A DNA stretch of 21,625 bases from UBA11579 sp039714215 (GTDB lineage: Bacteria > Chloroflexota > Anaerolineae > Anaerolineales > UBA11579). A model generated the notes under the pieces. That model had not been told where the DNA came from. It did no database searches and was given only the letters and a program-made list of their open reading frames with translations. The number at the start of each line of letters is the position of its first letter. The stretch's first letter is position 1. Position numbers and translations under genes: made by a program. This document shows positions 8,035-14,054 of the stretch, piece after piece. The stretch spans positions 1-21,625 of the forward strand of contig JBDLJU010000023.1 in assembly GCA_039714215.1 (NCBI GenBank), given 5' to 3'.

Positions 8035-8598
8035 TTAATCGGGGGGGGTATAGACATTGAGGTCTACAACACCAACAAATGGCAGGTTGCGGTAGTACTC
8101 GTCCAAATCGAGTCCGTAGCCAAACACGAATTTATCTTCAATATTAAAGCCGATGTAATCTAAAGGCACTTCAATCTCACGACGGGAGGCTTTATCCAGT
8201 AAGGTGCACACTTTAAGGCTTTTCGGCTGGCGAGTTTCCAGCATCTCGAGAACTGAATGGATCGTATGACCGCTGTCGACGATGTCTTCAACAAGGAGGA
8301 CATTACGGTCAAAAATATCATTGGTCAGGTCCATGGTGATGCGCACTTTCCCCGACGACTGGCGGACACCAGCGCCATAGGAGGAGATCGCCATAAAATC
8401 GATGGAATGGGGCAGGTCAATACTGCGCATCAAATCAGTGAGGAACATAACTCCACCCCGGAGAATGCAGACTAAGAGTAAATCTTCTCCCTGGTAATCC
8501 TGACTGATCTTCTCACCCAACTCATTAATCCGTTTTTGGAGCTGCTCGTTGGGGATTAGAATTTCAGCAAGGAATTTATTGTAATCTGAGTAATCCAT
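8035..8598 (-). CDS. hpt: Hypoxanthine phosphoribosyltransferase
   Basis: This 187-residue protein is a purine salvage enzyme of the type I phosphoribosyltransferase family that makes IMP (and usually GMP) from free base and PRPP. The PRPP loop is VEDIVDSGHT (103-112). Other landmarks are LVCILRGGVMFLTDL (42-56), the flexible-loop segment ISSYGAG (71-77), LLDKASRR with the base-binding Lys136, and FVFGYGLD (158-165). I chose the ATG at 8598 because GGAG precedes it at good spacing; the frame is open further upstream, but that extension does not fit the family. The TAA of tdk forms part of this AAGGAG, so the two genes are tightly linked. The gene ends in a run of eight C (plus-strand G at 8041-8048) coding for Thr-Pro-Pro. 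Confidence 0.93.
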   Translation of the reverse strand: MDYSDYNKFLAEILIPNEQLQKRINELGEKISQDYQGEDLLLVCILRGGVMFLTDLMRSIDLPHSIDFMAISSYGAGVRQSSGKVRITMDLTNDIFDRNVLLVEDIVDSGHTIHSVLEMLETRQPKSLKVCTLLDKASRREIEVPLDYIGFNIEDKFVFGYGLDLDEYYRNLPFVGVVDLNVYTPPD

Positions 8599-8608
8599 AG
8601 AGAGCTCC

Positions 8609-9181
8609 TTAGTTTCGGGGCACAACGTGGCACTTCCGGCAGCGCGCTTCGTAAAGTTCATCAGCCCCAACAATCACCACGGGATCATCAAAATGAGCTG
8701 GTTTTCCATTAACCAGGCGCTGAGTGCGTGAGGCGTCTTCACCACAGACCATACAGATAGCATGCAGCTTATCAACTTCTTCTGCCTGGGAGATTAATTT
8801 TGGCATCATCCCAAAGGGCTCACCGCGAAAGTCGAGGTCCAGCCCGCCCACAATTACCCGGAGACCCTTTTCAGCCAATTGATTGACCACCTCAACGATG
8901 CCGACATCGATAAACTGAGCCTCGTCGATGGCGACTACGGTAGTATCCGGTTTAAGAGTCGTAAGGATATCAGCTGAACCTGCGATCGGCGAGGCATCGA
9001 ATTGGCTGCCCGCGTGTGAAACAACTTTGCCAGAATCATAGCGTTTATCAATCTCCGGCTTAAACACCTGCACATTCTGCTTGGCAATTGTCGCCCGGCG
9101 CAGCCGGCGAATCATCTCATCAGTTTTTCCACAGAACATTGAACCGGTAATCACCTCAACTGAACCGAACTCCTTCGACAT
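8609..9181 (-). CDS. tdk: Thymidine kinase, type II
   Basis: This 190-residue enzyme phosphorylates thymidine with ATP for pyrimidine salvage. The features are those of the TK1-like type II class: P-loop GSMFCGKT (13-20), DEAQF (86-90) with catalytic Glu87, a lasso region with GGLDLDFRGEPF (112-123), and a structural zinc site of C143-x-x-C146 and C181-x-x-C184. I chose the ATG at 9181, preceded by GAGGT at good spacing, over a GTG at 9208 that would add nine residues. The gene follows rpmE, an adjacency also known from Bacillus subtilis (rpmE-tdk), but here a terminator separates them. It is the first gene of a tdk-hpt-nucleotidyltransferase run. Confidence 0.94.
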   Translation of the reverse strand: MSKEFGSVEVITGSMFCGKTDEMIRRLRRATIAKQNVQVFKPEIDKRYDSGKVVSHAGSQFDASPIAGSADILTTLKPDTTVVAIDEAQFIDVGIVEVVNQLAEKGLRVIVGGLDLDFRGEPFGMMPKLISQAEEVDKLHAICMVCGEDASRTQRLVNGKPAHFDDPVVIVGADELYEARCRKCHVVPRN

Positions 9182-9225
9182 ATACACCTCGCAATAATTT
9201 TTGGTCACTTTGATTGGATATTAGT

Positions 9226-9254
9226 AGTGTACTGTAAGTTCAACCTGATGACAA
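9226..9254 (-). promoter_or_regulatory. Candidate promoter of tdk
   Basis: On the minus strand TTGTCA (complement of 9249-9254) is followed after 17 bases by TACACT (complement of 9226-9231). These match the sigma-70 boxes at five and four of six positions. The placement, after the rpmE terminator and about 45 bases before the tdk start, makes sense. A shifted pair TTGAAC/TATCCA is an alternative. Confidence 0.4.
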
Positions 9255-9333
9255 CAAATTGTAGAAAGATATTGGTTTTTTAAGCTTGCGGCGCGCTGCT
9301 CAGGATTATTTCTAGCAAAAAATAAAATCAAAG

Positions 9334-9366
9334 AAATAAAAAACGTCTGGCGGACCAGACGTTTTT
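9334..9366 (-). terminator. Strong hairpin terminator after rpmE
   Basis: A perfect 12-base inverted repeat pairs 9339-9350 with 9355-9366 around the four-base loop CGGA. It carries T-runs on either strand, so it could work in both directions; on the minus strand it ends the rplU-rpmA-rpmE transcript 22 bases after the rpmE stop. Confidence 0.9.
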
Positions 9367-9388
9367 ATCTATTTCTTTTCGGTAAAGC

Positions 9389-9844
9389 TTACTCGCCAGG
9401 GATTTCGTATCCCATCCGGCGCATCGCCTTCTTCAGGTCAGCCAAAGACTTCCGGCCAAAACCATCAATCGCCAGTACAGCATCATCGCCTTCTGCCAAT
9501 TTTTCAATGGCGTCGCCTGCAATCTTGATCCCAGCTTTTGTTAATGAATCTGTGGCGCGTTTGCCAAGCTCAAACTCTTCAATCGGGCGATCGGGGGAGA
9601 CTTTTTCAGACTCTCGTTCTTCCTGATCACTGACAAACTGCTGACGTGCTTCCAGTCGTTTGTAGAAGCGGTCGACCTGACCTTCGGTATCCACAATGCG
9701 CTGCTCACCTGTGAAAAATGGATGGCAGGCGGAACAAATGTCCACACGGATCTCTTCTTGAGTTGATCCTACTGTCCAGGATTCACCGCAGGCGCAGGTT
9801 ACCTTAGATTCAGGGAAATAGGTTGGATGAATATCTTGTTTCAT
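9389..9844 (-). CDS. rpmE: Ribosomal protein L31 fused to an RNA polymerase alpha-CTD-like domain
   Basis: Residues 1-64 are a complete zinc-type L31: MKQDIHPTYF, C17-x-C19, C37-x-x-C40 in DICSACHPFFTG and VDRFYKRL. Normal bacterial L31 ends near here (about 65-75 residues), but this frame continues to residue 151. After a charged linker (65-87) comes a segment that aligns with the C-terminal domain of RNA polymerase alpha: IEEFELGKRATDSLTKAGI (88-106), then IDGFGRKSLADLKKAMRRMGY (126-146). By alignment with E. coli alpha, R96 matches R265, D99 replaces N268, and G130, K132 and S133 match G296, K298 and S299, which bind DNA in UP elements. The fused domain is a helix-hairpin-helix-type fold that could bind DNA, rRNA or a protein. 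There is no frameshift or internal stop. The start ATG at 9844 has AAAGGT upstream. It is last in the rplU operon. Confidence 0.88.
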   Translation of the reverse strand: MKQDIHPTYFPESKVTCACGESWTVGSTQEEIRVDICSACHPFFTGEQRIVDTEGQVDRFYKRLEARQQFVSDQEERESEKVSPDRPIEEFELGKRATDSLTKAGIKIAGDAIEKLAEGDDAVLAIDGFGRKSLADLKKAMRRMGYEIPGE

Positions 9845-9882
9845 CGGTCTACTACCTTTCGATTTCTAATAATCTTAAACAA

Positions 9883-10152
9883 TTAATCGCCTGCGGCAGG
9901 CAAAGGTTCAATTCGAACGCTCTTTTTGCCACCACGAATATTCTCATACACCACAACACCTTGTGTGGTTGCAAAAAGGGTATGGTCTTTACCCATGCCC
10001 ACATTGCGACCCGGATAGATCTTGGTGCCGCGCTGGCGTACCAGGATATTTCCGGAAATCACGAACTCGCCGGCGTATTTCTTAACGCCCAGGCGTTTTG
10101 ATTCACTATCTCGTCCGTTGCGGGTCGATCCGCCACCTGTTTTGTGTGCCAT
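9883..10152 (-). CDS. rpmA: 50S ribosomal protein L27
   Basis: This 89-residue protein is L27, a large-subunit protein whose N-terminus reaches the peptidyl-transferase centre. It begins MAHKTGGGSTRNGRDSESK, followed by RLGVKKY, and contains the conserved ILVRQRGTKIYPGRNVGMGKDHTLFA. There is no cleavable N-terminal extension of the Firmicute type. The usual K-K-A-G-G-S near the start reads K-T-G-G-G-S here. The start at 10152 is preceded by AGAGAGG at five bases. It sits 32 bases after rplU and 38 bases before rpmE. In many bacteria rpmA is followed by obg; here the next gene is rpmE. Confidence 0.97.
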   Translation of the reverse strand: MAHKTGGGSTRNGRDSESKRLGVKKYAGEFVISGNILVRQRGTKIYPGRNVGMGKDHTLFATTQGVVVYENIRGGKKSVRIEPLPAAGD

Positions 10153-10184
10153 AACAACCTCTCTTCTGATCCAAGGTCTAAAAG

Positions 10185-10763
10185 TTATTTAGACTCGGGG
10201 GTTGATTTTGTATCAGCTTTTTTTGATGCAGTCTTTTTCTTAGCTGAGGTTTTTGTTTTAGCAGCCGTCTTGGTTTTTGCTGCAGTTTTGGTTTTGGTCT
10301 TTGCAGCAGTCTTTGTCTTGGTCTTGGCGGCTGTTTTCTTCTTCGCAGCGGTCTTGGTTTTAGGCTTGGCAGCTGTTTTCTTTTTCGGAGCAGCTTTTGC
10401 CTTCGGTTTTTCGTCTTCAGTTTTCTCGGCAGCTTTTTTAGCAGCCCCTTTGACGTCAATTGACTCGATCATCAGTTTGGTATATTTTTGACGATGGCCC
10501 TGCTTCACGCGATAGCGTTGGCGGGATTTGAATTTGAAGACGATGATCTTCGGCGCTTTAAACTGCTCAACCACGGTAGTGGAAACTTTGGCACCAGAAA
10601 CAGTAGGAGTGCCTACAGTGATCTTGCCTTCATCGGAAACCAACAGCACTTGATCTAAGCTGAGTTTTTTACCGACCTCAAGGTGCAAGCGGTCAACGTC
10701 AATCGTTTTGCCCTCCACCGCCTTATACTGCTTGCCACCGCTTTCTACAATGGCATACTTCAT
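10185..10763 (-). CDS. rplU: 50S ribosomal protein L21 with long Lys/Ala/Thr-rich tail
   Basis: Residues 1-105 are a standard L21: MKYAIVESGGKQYKAVEG, then the central beta barrel, then FKFKSRQRYRVKQGHRQKYT with the conserved basic loop, and LMIESID. The usual protein stops here. Residues 106-192 are instead a low-complexity tail built from units such as A-A-K-T-K-T and K-K-K-T-A-A, with hardly any hydrophobic residues; it resembles the C-terminal tail of histone H1 or HupB-like nucleoid proteins. The tail is strongly basic and must be disordered. I chose the ATG at 10763 because GGAGG precedes it at five bases; the upstream TTG at 10775 lies within that Shine-Dalgarno. It is first gene of the rplU-rpmA-rpmE operon. 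Confidence 0.95.
   Translation of the reverse strand: MKYAIVESGGKQYKAVEGKTIDVDRLHLEVGKKLSLDQVLLVSDEGKITVGTPTVSGAKVSTTVVEQFKAPKIIVFKFKSRQRYRVKQGHRQKYTKLMIESIDVKGAAKKAAEKTEDEKPKAKAAPKKKTAAKPKTKTAAKKKTAAKTKTKTAAKTKTKTAAKTKTAAKTKTSAKKKTASKKADTKSTPESK
10188..10448 (-). repeat. Degenerate tandem repeat coding the L21 tail
   Basis: The DNA is a degenerate tandem repeat built from short units coding Ala-Ala-Lys-Thr-Lys-Thr and close variants. On the plus strand it reads as runs of GCAGCNGTCTTGGTTTTGG-like sequence. Such tracts expand and contract by slippage, so tail length probably varies between strains. The plus-strand Phe/Ala/Val-rich open frame here is only its complement. Confidence 0.8.
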
Positions 10764-10954
10764 ATGTTCCTCCAATCTTCACTTCACCACTCAGCCCGCG
10801 TGCTAGCACAAAAATGTGCCCGCCGGTGAGCGGGGAAGTTGGGGATAAGATTTGATAAATTTGCTTATATCGGATCAGCGACTTCACCAAGTCCAACCTG
10901 GATTCAGGCGCAAATCAAGATACAGCCCCAGCAAAGCTGCCAGGGCATTAAGCG
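10764..10954 (-). promoter_or_regulatory. Structured 5' leader of the rplU operon
   Basis: About 190 bases separate the predicted transcription start (near 10954) from the L21 start codon, and no open frame explains them. On the transcript, reading 5' to 3', there are small hairpins CAGC-TTT-GCTG, CCTG-AATC-CAGG, CCCGC-TCACCG-GCGGG and GCACA-TTTT-TGTGC, the last two close to the Shine-Dalgarno. An L21 leader that regulates rplU by feedback is known in Firmicutes; whether this one is related cannot be told by eye. Confidence 0.5.
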
Positions 10955-10960
10955 AAAGAT

Positions 10961-10989
10961 ATTATATCGAGCTTAGATGGGATTGTCAA
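10961..10989 (-). promoter_or_regulatory. Consensus sigma-70 promoter of the rplU-rpmA-rpmE operon
   Basis: On the minus strand TTGACA (complement of 10984-10989) and TATAAT (complement of 10961-10966) are both perfect and separated by exactly 17 bases. The transcription start should be near 10954. Confidence 0.9.
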
Positions 10990-11118
10990 TAATCGATTCT
11001 GCTCCAATCTGGAGATTAATTAAGTGAAGCAACGCATCCAACAAGGGGAATTCAAAATTAGCGAGATTATGAGGAATCTTAGAAATTTATTAAGCTGCTG
11101 AAACCCCCGCTTTGATAA

Positions 11119-11147
11119 TTGACCAAACAACTTCCATAGTGTATAAT
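11119..11147 (+). promoter_or_regulatory. Promoter of the rpmH-rnpA-yidD-yidC-jag operon
   Basis: TTGACC (11119-11124) and a perfect TATAAT (11142-11147) are 17 bases apart, giving a start near 11154 and a 51-base leader before rpmH. Together with the rplU promoter it makes a divergent pair. The stretch between the two promoters (10990-11118) holds no gene or clear element that I can see. Confidence 0.85.
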
Positions 11148-11204
11148 CGCACGGCACTAATTCAGAAAAGTGCGCGCAATTATCTTTTAAAAAGAGGAAT
11201 TAAA

Positions 11205-11384
11205 ATGCCGAAGAGAACCTACCAACCGAAGAAAAGACGACGCGTCCGCGTACACGGATTCCGGCAGCGGATGGCAACCCGCGGCGGCCGCGGTGTGATC
11301 AAACGCCGCAGACTGAAAGGCCGACATCGGCTGACAGTGCGGATGAATGAGCATGTCAAGAAAACTGACTGGAATAGCAAGTAA
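11205..11384 (+). CDS. rpmH: 50S ribosomal protein L34
   Basis: This 59-residue, very basic protein starts MPKRTYQPKKRRRVRVHGF and contains RMATRGGRGVIKRRRLKGRHRLTV, the whole L34 sequence. A 13-residue C-terminal extension (RMNEHVKKTDWNS and following K) makes it longer than the usual 44-47 residues. The ATG at 11205 follows AGAGGAAT at suitable spacing. The frame is open upstream to 11112, but that part overlaps the promoter and cannot be translated. It is first gene of the operon that continues with rnpA. Confidence 0.97.
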   Translation: MPKRTYQPKKRRRVRVHGFRQRMATRGGRGVIKRRRLKGRHRLTVRMNEHVKKTDWNSK

Positions 11385-11439
11385 CTACCCACAGGCAGTG
11401 ATTTGGTGCGCTGACTCCCCTGGAAATACCAACTAACTG

Positions 11440-11778
11440 GTGGAAAAACAGAATCGCCTCAGGAAGTCTGCTGATTTCCAGCGGGTGCGGCAGCATGGAA
11501 GTGCCTTTGCCCACCCGCTTGTTGTTTTGATTTTCATTCCGAACCAACAAGACATTCTGCGAGTAGGCATTACAACCGGAAAATCGATTGGTAATGCCGT
11601 CCAGCGTAACCGGGCAAAACGGGTGCTCAACGCGGCAATCAGCGGTCTGATCCCCCAAATTCAACCCGGTTACGACATCGTGCTCCAGGCGAGGAGATCG
11701 GCCACCAAACTCAAGAGTACTCAATTACAGCTCACCATCTACTCCTTGCTGGAGAAAGCTAGAATATTGCTAAAATGA
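11440..11778 (+). CDS. rnpA: Ribonuclease P protein component
   Basis: This 112-residue protein is the small basic partner of the RNase P ribozyme, which removes 5' leaders from precursor tRNAs. It has the N-terminal RLRKSADFQRVRQHG segment and the family's RNR motif in GKSIGNAVQRNRAKRVLNAA (47-66). The start is GTG at 11440; an in-frame TAA at 11434-11436 rules out a longer reading, and the ribosome site is weak. The gene overlaps yidD by four bases in an ATGA arrangement, a sign of translational coupling. It follows rpmH by 55 bases, the normal order. Confidence 0.95.
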   Translation: MEKQNRLRKSADFQRVRQHGSAFAHPLVVLIFIPNQQDILRVGITTGKSIGNAVQRNRAKRVLNAAISGLIPQIQPGYDIVLQARRSATKLKSTQLQLTIYSLLEKARILLK

Positions 11779-12086
11779 CAGCAAACATAAATATCTCCCA
11801 AGAGAAACCAATCGAGATTGAAGAGCATCGTTCCCCTGATTTAGCTGATCTGGATATCTCACTGAAAAATTTGCCGCGCCTGCCCTTACTAGCAATTATT
11901 CGCTTTTATCAATTGACATTTTCTAAAACAATCCCCTCCGACACCTGCCGTTTTTACCCAACCTGTTCGCACTATTCTTATCAAGCGATCTTTAAGTACG
12001 GGGTGTTAAAAGGCGGTTGGTTAGGGTTCACCCGCATTTTGCGCTGCAACCCTTTTAACCCCGGTGGGGTCGACCCAATCCCTTAG
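11775..12086 (+). CDS. yidD: Membrane protein insertion efficiency factor YidD
   Basis: YidD is a small membrane-associated protein that helps YidC insert proteins. The core (residues 36-103) holds the motifs IIRFYQLTFSKTIPSDTCRFYPTCSHYSYQAI (41-72, including C58, C64) and GWLGFTRILRCNPFNPGGVDPIP (81-103). This core matches the family closely. The first 35 residues are an acidic extension (EKPIEIEEHRSPDLADLDIS) not usual in the 70-85-residue family. Its ATG overlaps the rnpA stop codon, so the extension starts at the coupled start; the next in-frame starts would cut into the core. Confidence 0.93.
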   Translation: MTANINISQEKPIEIEEHRSPDLADLDISLKNLPRLPLLAIIRFYQLTFSKTIPSDTCRFYPTCSHYSYQAIFKYGVLKGGWLGFTRILRCNPFNPGGVDPIP

Positions 12087-12128
12087 CCCTTGCTGAGATT
12101 CTGGGAACCTAACAAACGAGAGCAATAA

Positions 12129-13205
12129 ATGAAACTTAAAAAGTTAATCCTCCTATTCAGCCTGATCGCAGCGGGTTTGCTGTTGAGCGGGTGCAGTGGT
12201 AGAAGCACAGTCCCATCCAGTTGGCCTGGAATCACGATTGTGGACAACATCGCTTATGTGGCCTTCAATAATCATGTGTATGGTGTGCAGATCAACAACG
12301 GCTCACAGCTATCACGAATGCCTGATAAACCAATCAACACCACCACCACTTTCTTCCATCAACCTCTAATGATGGATGAAACCACCCTGATCGTTGGCGA
12401 TTACAAAAAAGAGATTTACACATTTAATACCGCCAACCGCACTACTGAGGTGTTTTTCAATGATGCCAGCGGCCGTTGGATCGCAGCCCCCCTGCTGGTA
12501 GATGAGACCATCTACGCCCCCAACGCAGACAACTTCGTCTACGCTTTGAACTTGGATGGCAGCTTGAAATGGACTTTTGAAACTGGAGATCCAATCTGGT
12601 CTGCGCCATTGATCAACGATGACCTGCTTTACATTGCATCTATGGACGGATCCTTGTATGCCCTTGAAGCGGACAGAGGATCTGTAGTCTGGCAAACTGA
12701 ATTGGGCGGCACGGTGGTCAACAATGCCCACTTTGGTGACGATGGCGTGCTCTACATTGGCACGTTTAGCAGTGAAATGCTCGCCCTTGACAGCCAAACG
12801 GGCAGCATTTTATGGCGCTTTACCACCGATGACTGGGTCTGGGGTACACCAATCCTCTATGATGGCGTGCTGTATGTTACCGATCTCAGCGGAAAGGTTT
12901 ATGCGGTTGACCCCTTGGAGCACAACATCCTGTGGCAGTACAAAGCCGACGGCGCCATTTCTGGGTCCGTGCTGGTGGTGGAAGATTCCCTGTATGTCGC
13001 CTCACAAGGCGGCACAATCTACAGCCTGAATACTTCCGGTACACTGCGGTGGCAAGCCAGCCTGAGCGAAGAAGAAGGTGAATTTGCAGGCACTCCGATT
13101 GCCGTAGATAACTCAATCCTCATCGGAGCACTCCAAACCGAGAGTATTTTATATGCCTACAATACCGAAGGCACCCTTCAATGGCAATTTACGCCTGAGA
13201 ATTAA
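12129..13205 (+). CDS. PQQ-like (BamB-type) beta-propeller lipoprotein
   Basis: This 358-residue protein starts with a lipoprotein signal peptide: MKLKK, a hydrophobic stretch, then the lipobox LLSGC with Cys22. The rest is a string of PQQ-type propeller blades, each ending in an L-Y-A-L-D...G-x-x-x-W motif: LYALEADRGSVVWQT, MLALDSQTGSILWRF, VYAVDPLEHNILWQY, IYSLNTSGTLRWQA and LYAYNTEGTLQWQF, with earlier blades at SLKWTFETGD. The fold resembles BamB, a scaffold, and PQQ enzymes; no quinone-binding acids are evident, so a binding or scaffold role is more likely. It is anchored outside the cytoplasmic membrane. It stands between yidD and yidC (11 bases before yidC), where a lipoprotein gene is not usual. 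Confidence 0.85.
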   Translation: MKLKKLILLFSLIAAGLLLSGCSGRSTVPSSWPGITIVDNIAYVAFNNHVYGVQINNGSQLSRMPDKPINTTTTFFHQPLMMDETTLIVGDYKKEIYTFNTANRTTEVFFNDASGRWIAAPLLVDETIYAPNADNFVYALNLDGSLKWTFETGDPIWSAPLINDDLLYIASMDGSLYALEADRGSVVWQTELGGTVVNNAHFGDDGVLYIGTFSSEMLALDSQTGSILWRFTTDDWVWGTPILYDGVLYVTDLSGKVYAVDPLEHNILWQYKADGAISGSVLVVEDSLYVASQGGTIYSLNTSGTLRWQASLSEEEGEFAGTPIAVDNSILIGALQTESILYAYNTEGTLQWQFTPEN

Positions 13206-13216
13206 GGAAAACAAAT

Positions 13217-14026
13217 ATGTTGGATTTTATAATTAATCCCGCCGTCAACATCTTAATCTGGATCTATCAATTTTTAGGAGCAAGCACAAACGACTTTGGT
13301 TTGGCGATCATCATCTTTACGATTATCATCCGTTTGGTGATCTCTCCCCTGACCAAATCTCAGCTGGAAAGCTCCAAAAAAATGTCTGAAATGCAGGATT
13401 CTCCTGAATGGAAAAAGATCCAGAAGAAACACAAAGACGACAAAGAAAAACTTCAACAAGAGCAAATGCGACTGTACCAGGAAATGGGAATCAACCCGCT
13501 TGGCTCTTGTCTGCCGACCCTTGTGCAATTTCCGATCATCATCGGTTTGTATTGGGGGATCACCAAAGCCATGGCAATCAGCCCGGTACAACTGCTGACC
13601 CTGCGACCAATCATTGCGCTGAAAGATGCTGCCAGCCTGATCCCGCTGAATAACCAGTTCTTGTGGATGGATCTCAGCCAGCCAGAACGCTGGTTGGGGC
13701 TGACAGATATCATCCCATCGGATTGGTGGTTGATTGGCGGAGGTATTCCTACCCTGGCGATCATTGTTTTTGCTACCTCCTATCTCCAGACCAAATTAAC
13801 CCCGACTGGCGCAACAAGCAATGACCAGACCAAGGCGATGACCAGCATGATGTCGATTTATATCCCTGTGCTGATGGCCTGGCTTTCCTACACATACTCA
13901 GCTGGCTTAGCAGTCTACTTTGTGACCAGCAACATTGCCAGCCTGGTGCAGTATGGGCTGATGGGACGCCTGGATTTTTCGAAACTTTTGGGAGGCAAAA
14001 CAAAAGCCTCTTCAGGAAAAAACTAA
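13217..14026 (+). CDS. yidC: Membrane protein insertase YidC
   Basis: YidC inserts and folds membrane proteins with or without SecYEG. This 269-residue version has no large periplasmic P1 domain and is the short type typical of Gram-positive and related bacteria. Visible landmarks: a first transmembrane helix (about 8-20), the helix with the conserved Arg39 in IIFTIIIRLVISPLTKSQ, a charged cytoplasmic coiled hairpin (50-90), GINPLGSCLPTLVQFPIIIGLYW (91-113), two further helices around 172-192 and 210-228, and a last one at 229-250. The C-terminal tail is basic. The ATG at 13217 follows AAGGA; it has no lipobox. The next gene, jag, is its normal partner. Confidence 0.95.
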   Translation: MLDFIINPAVNILIWIYQFLGASTNDFGLAIIIFTIIIRLVISPLTKSQLESSKKMSEMQDSPEWKKIQKKHKDDKEKLQQEQMRLYQEMGINPLGSCLPTLVQFPIIIGLYWGITKAMAISPVQLLTLRPIIALKDAASLIPLNNQFLWMDLSQPERWLGLTDIIPSDWWLIGGGIPTLAIIVFATSYLQTKLTPTGATSNDQTKAMTSMMSIYIPVLMAWLSYTYSAGLAVYFVTSNIASLVQYGLMGRLDFSKLLGGKTKASSGKN

Positions 14027-14054
14027 TTCATCCACTAGCAGACGCGAGGAACCT

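Noticed and set aside
10188..10448. Regular repeats that could look like a CRISPR array
   Set aside because: The repeat units are short and degenerate, have no unique spacers and are in frame inside L21.
10144..10491. Plus-strand Phe/Ala/Val-rich open frame of 115 residues
   Set aside because: It is the reverse complement of the Lys/Ala/Thr repeat coding the L21 tail and has no Shine-Dalgarno.
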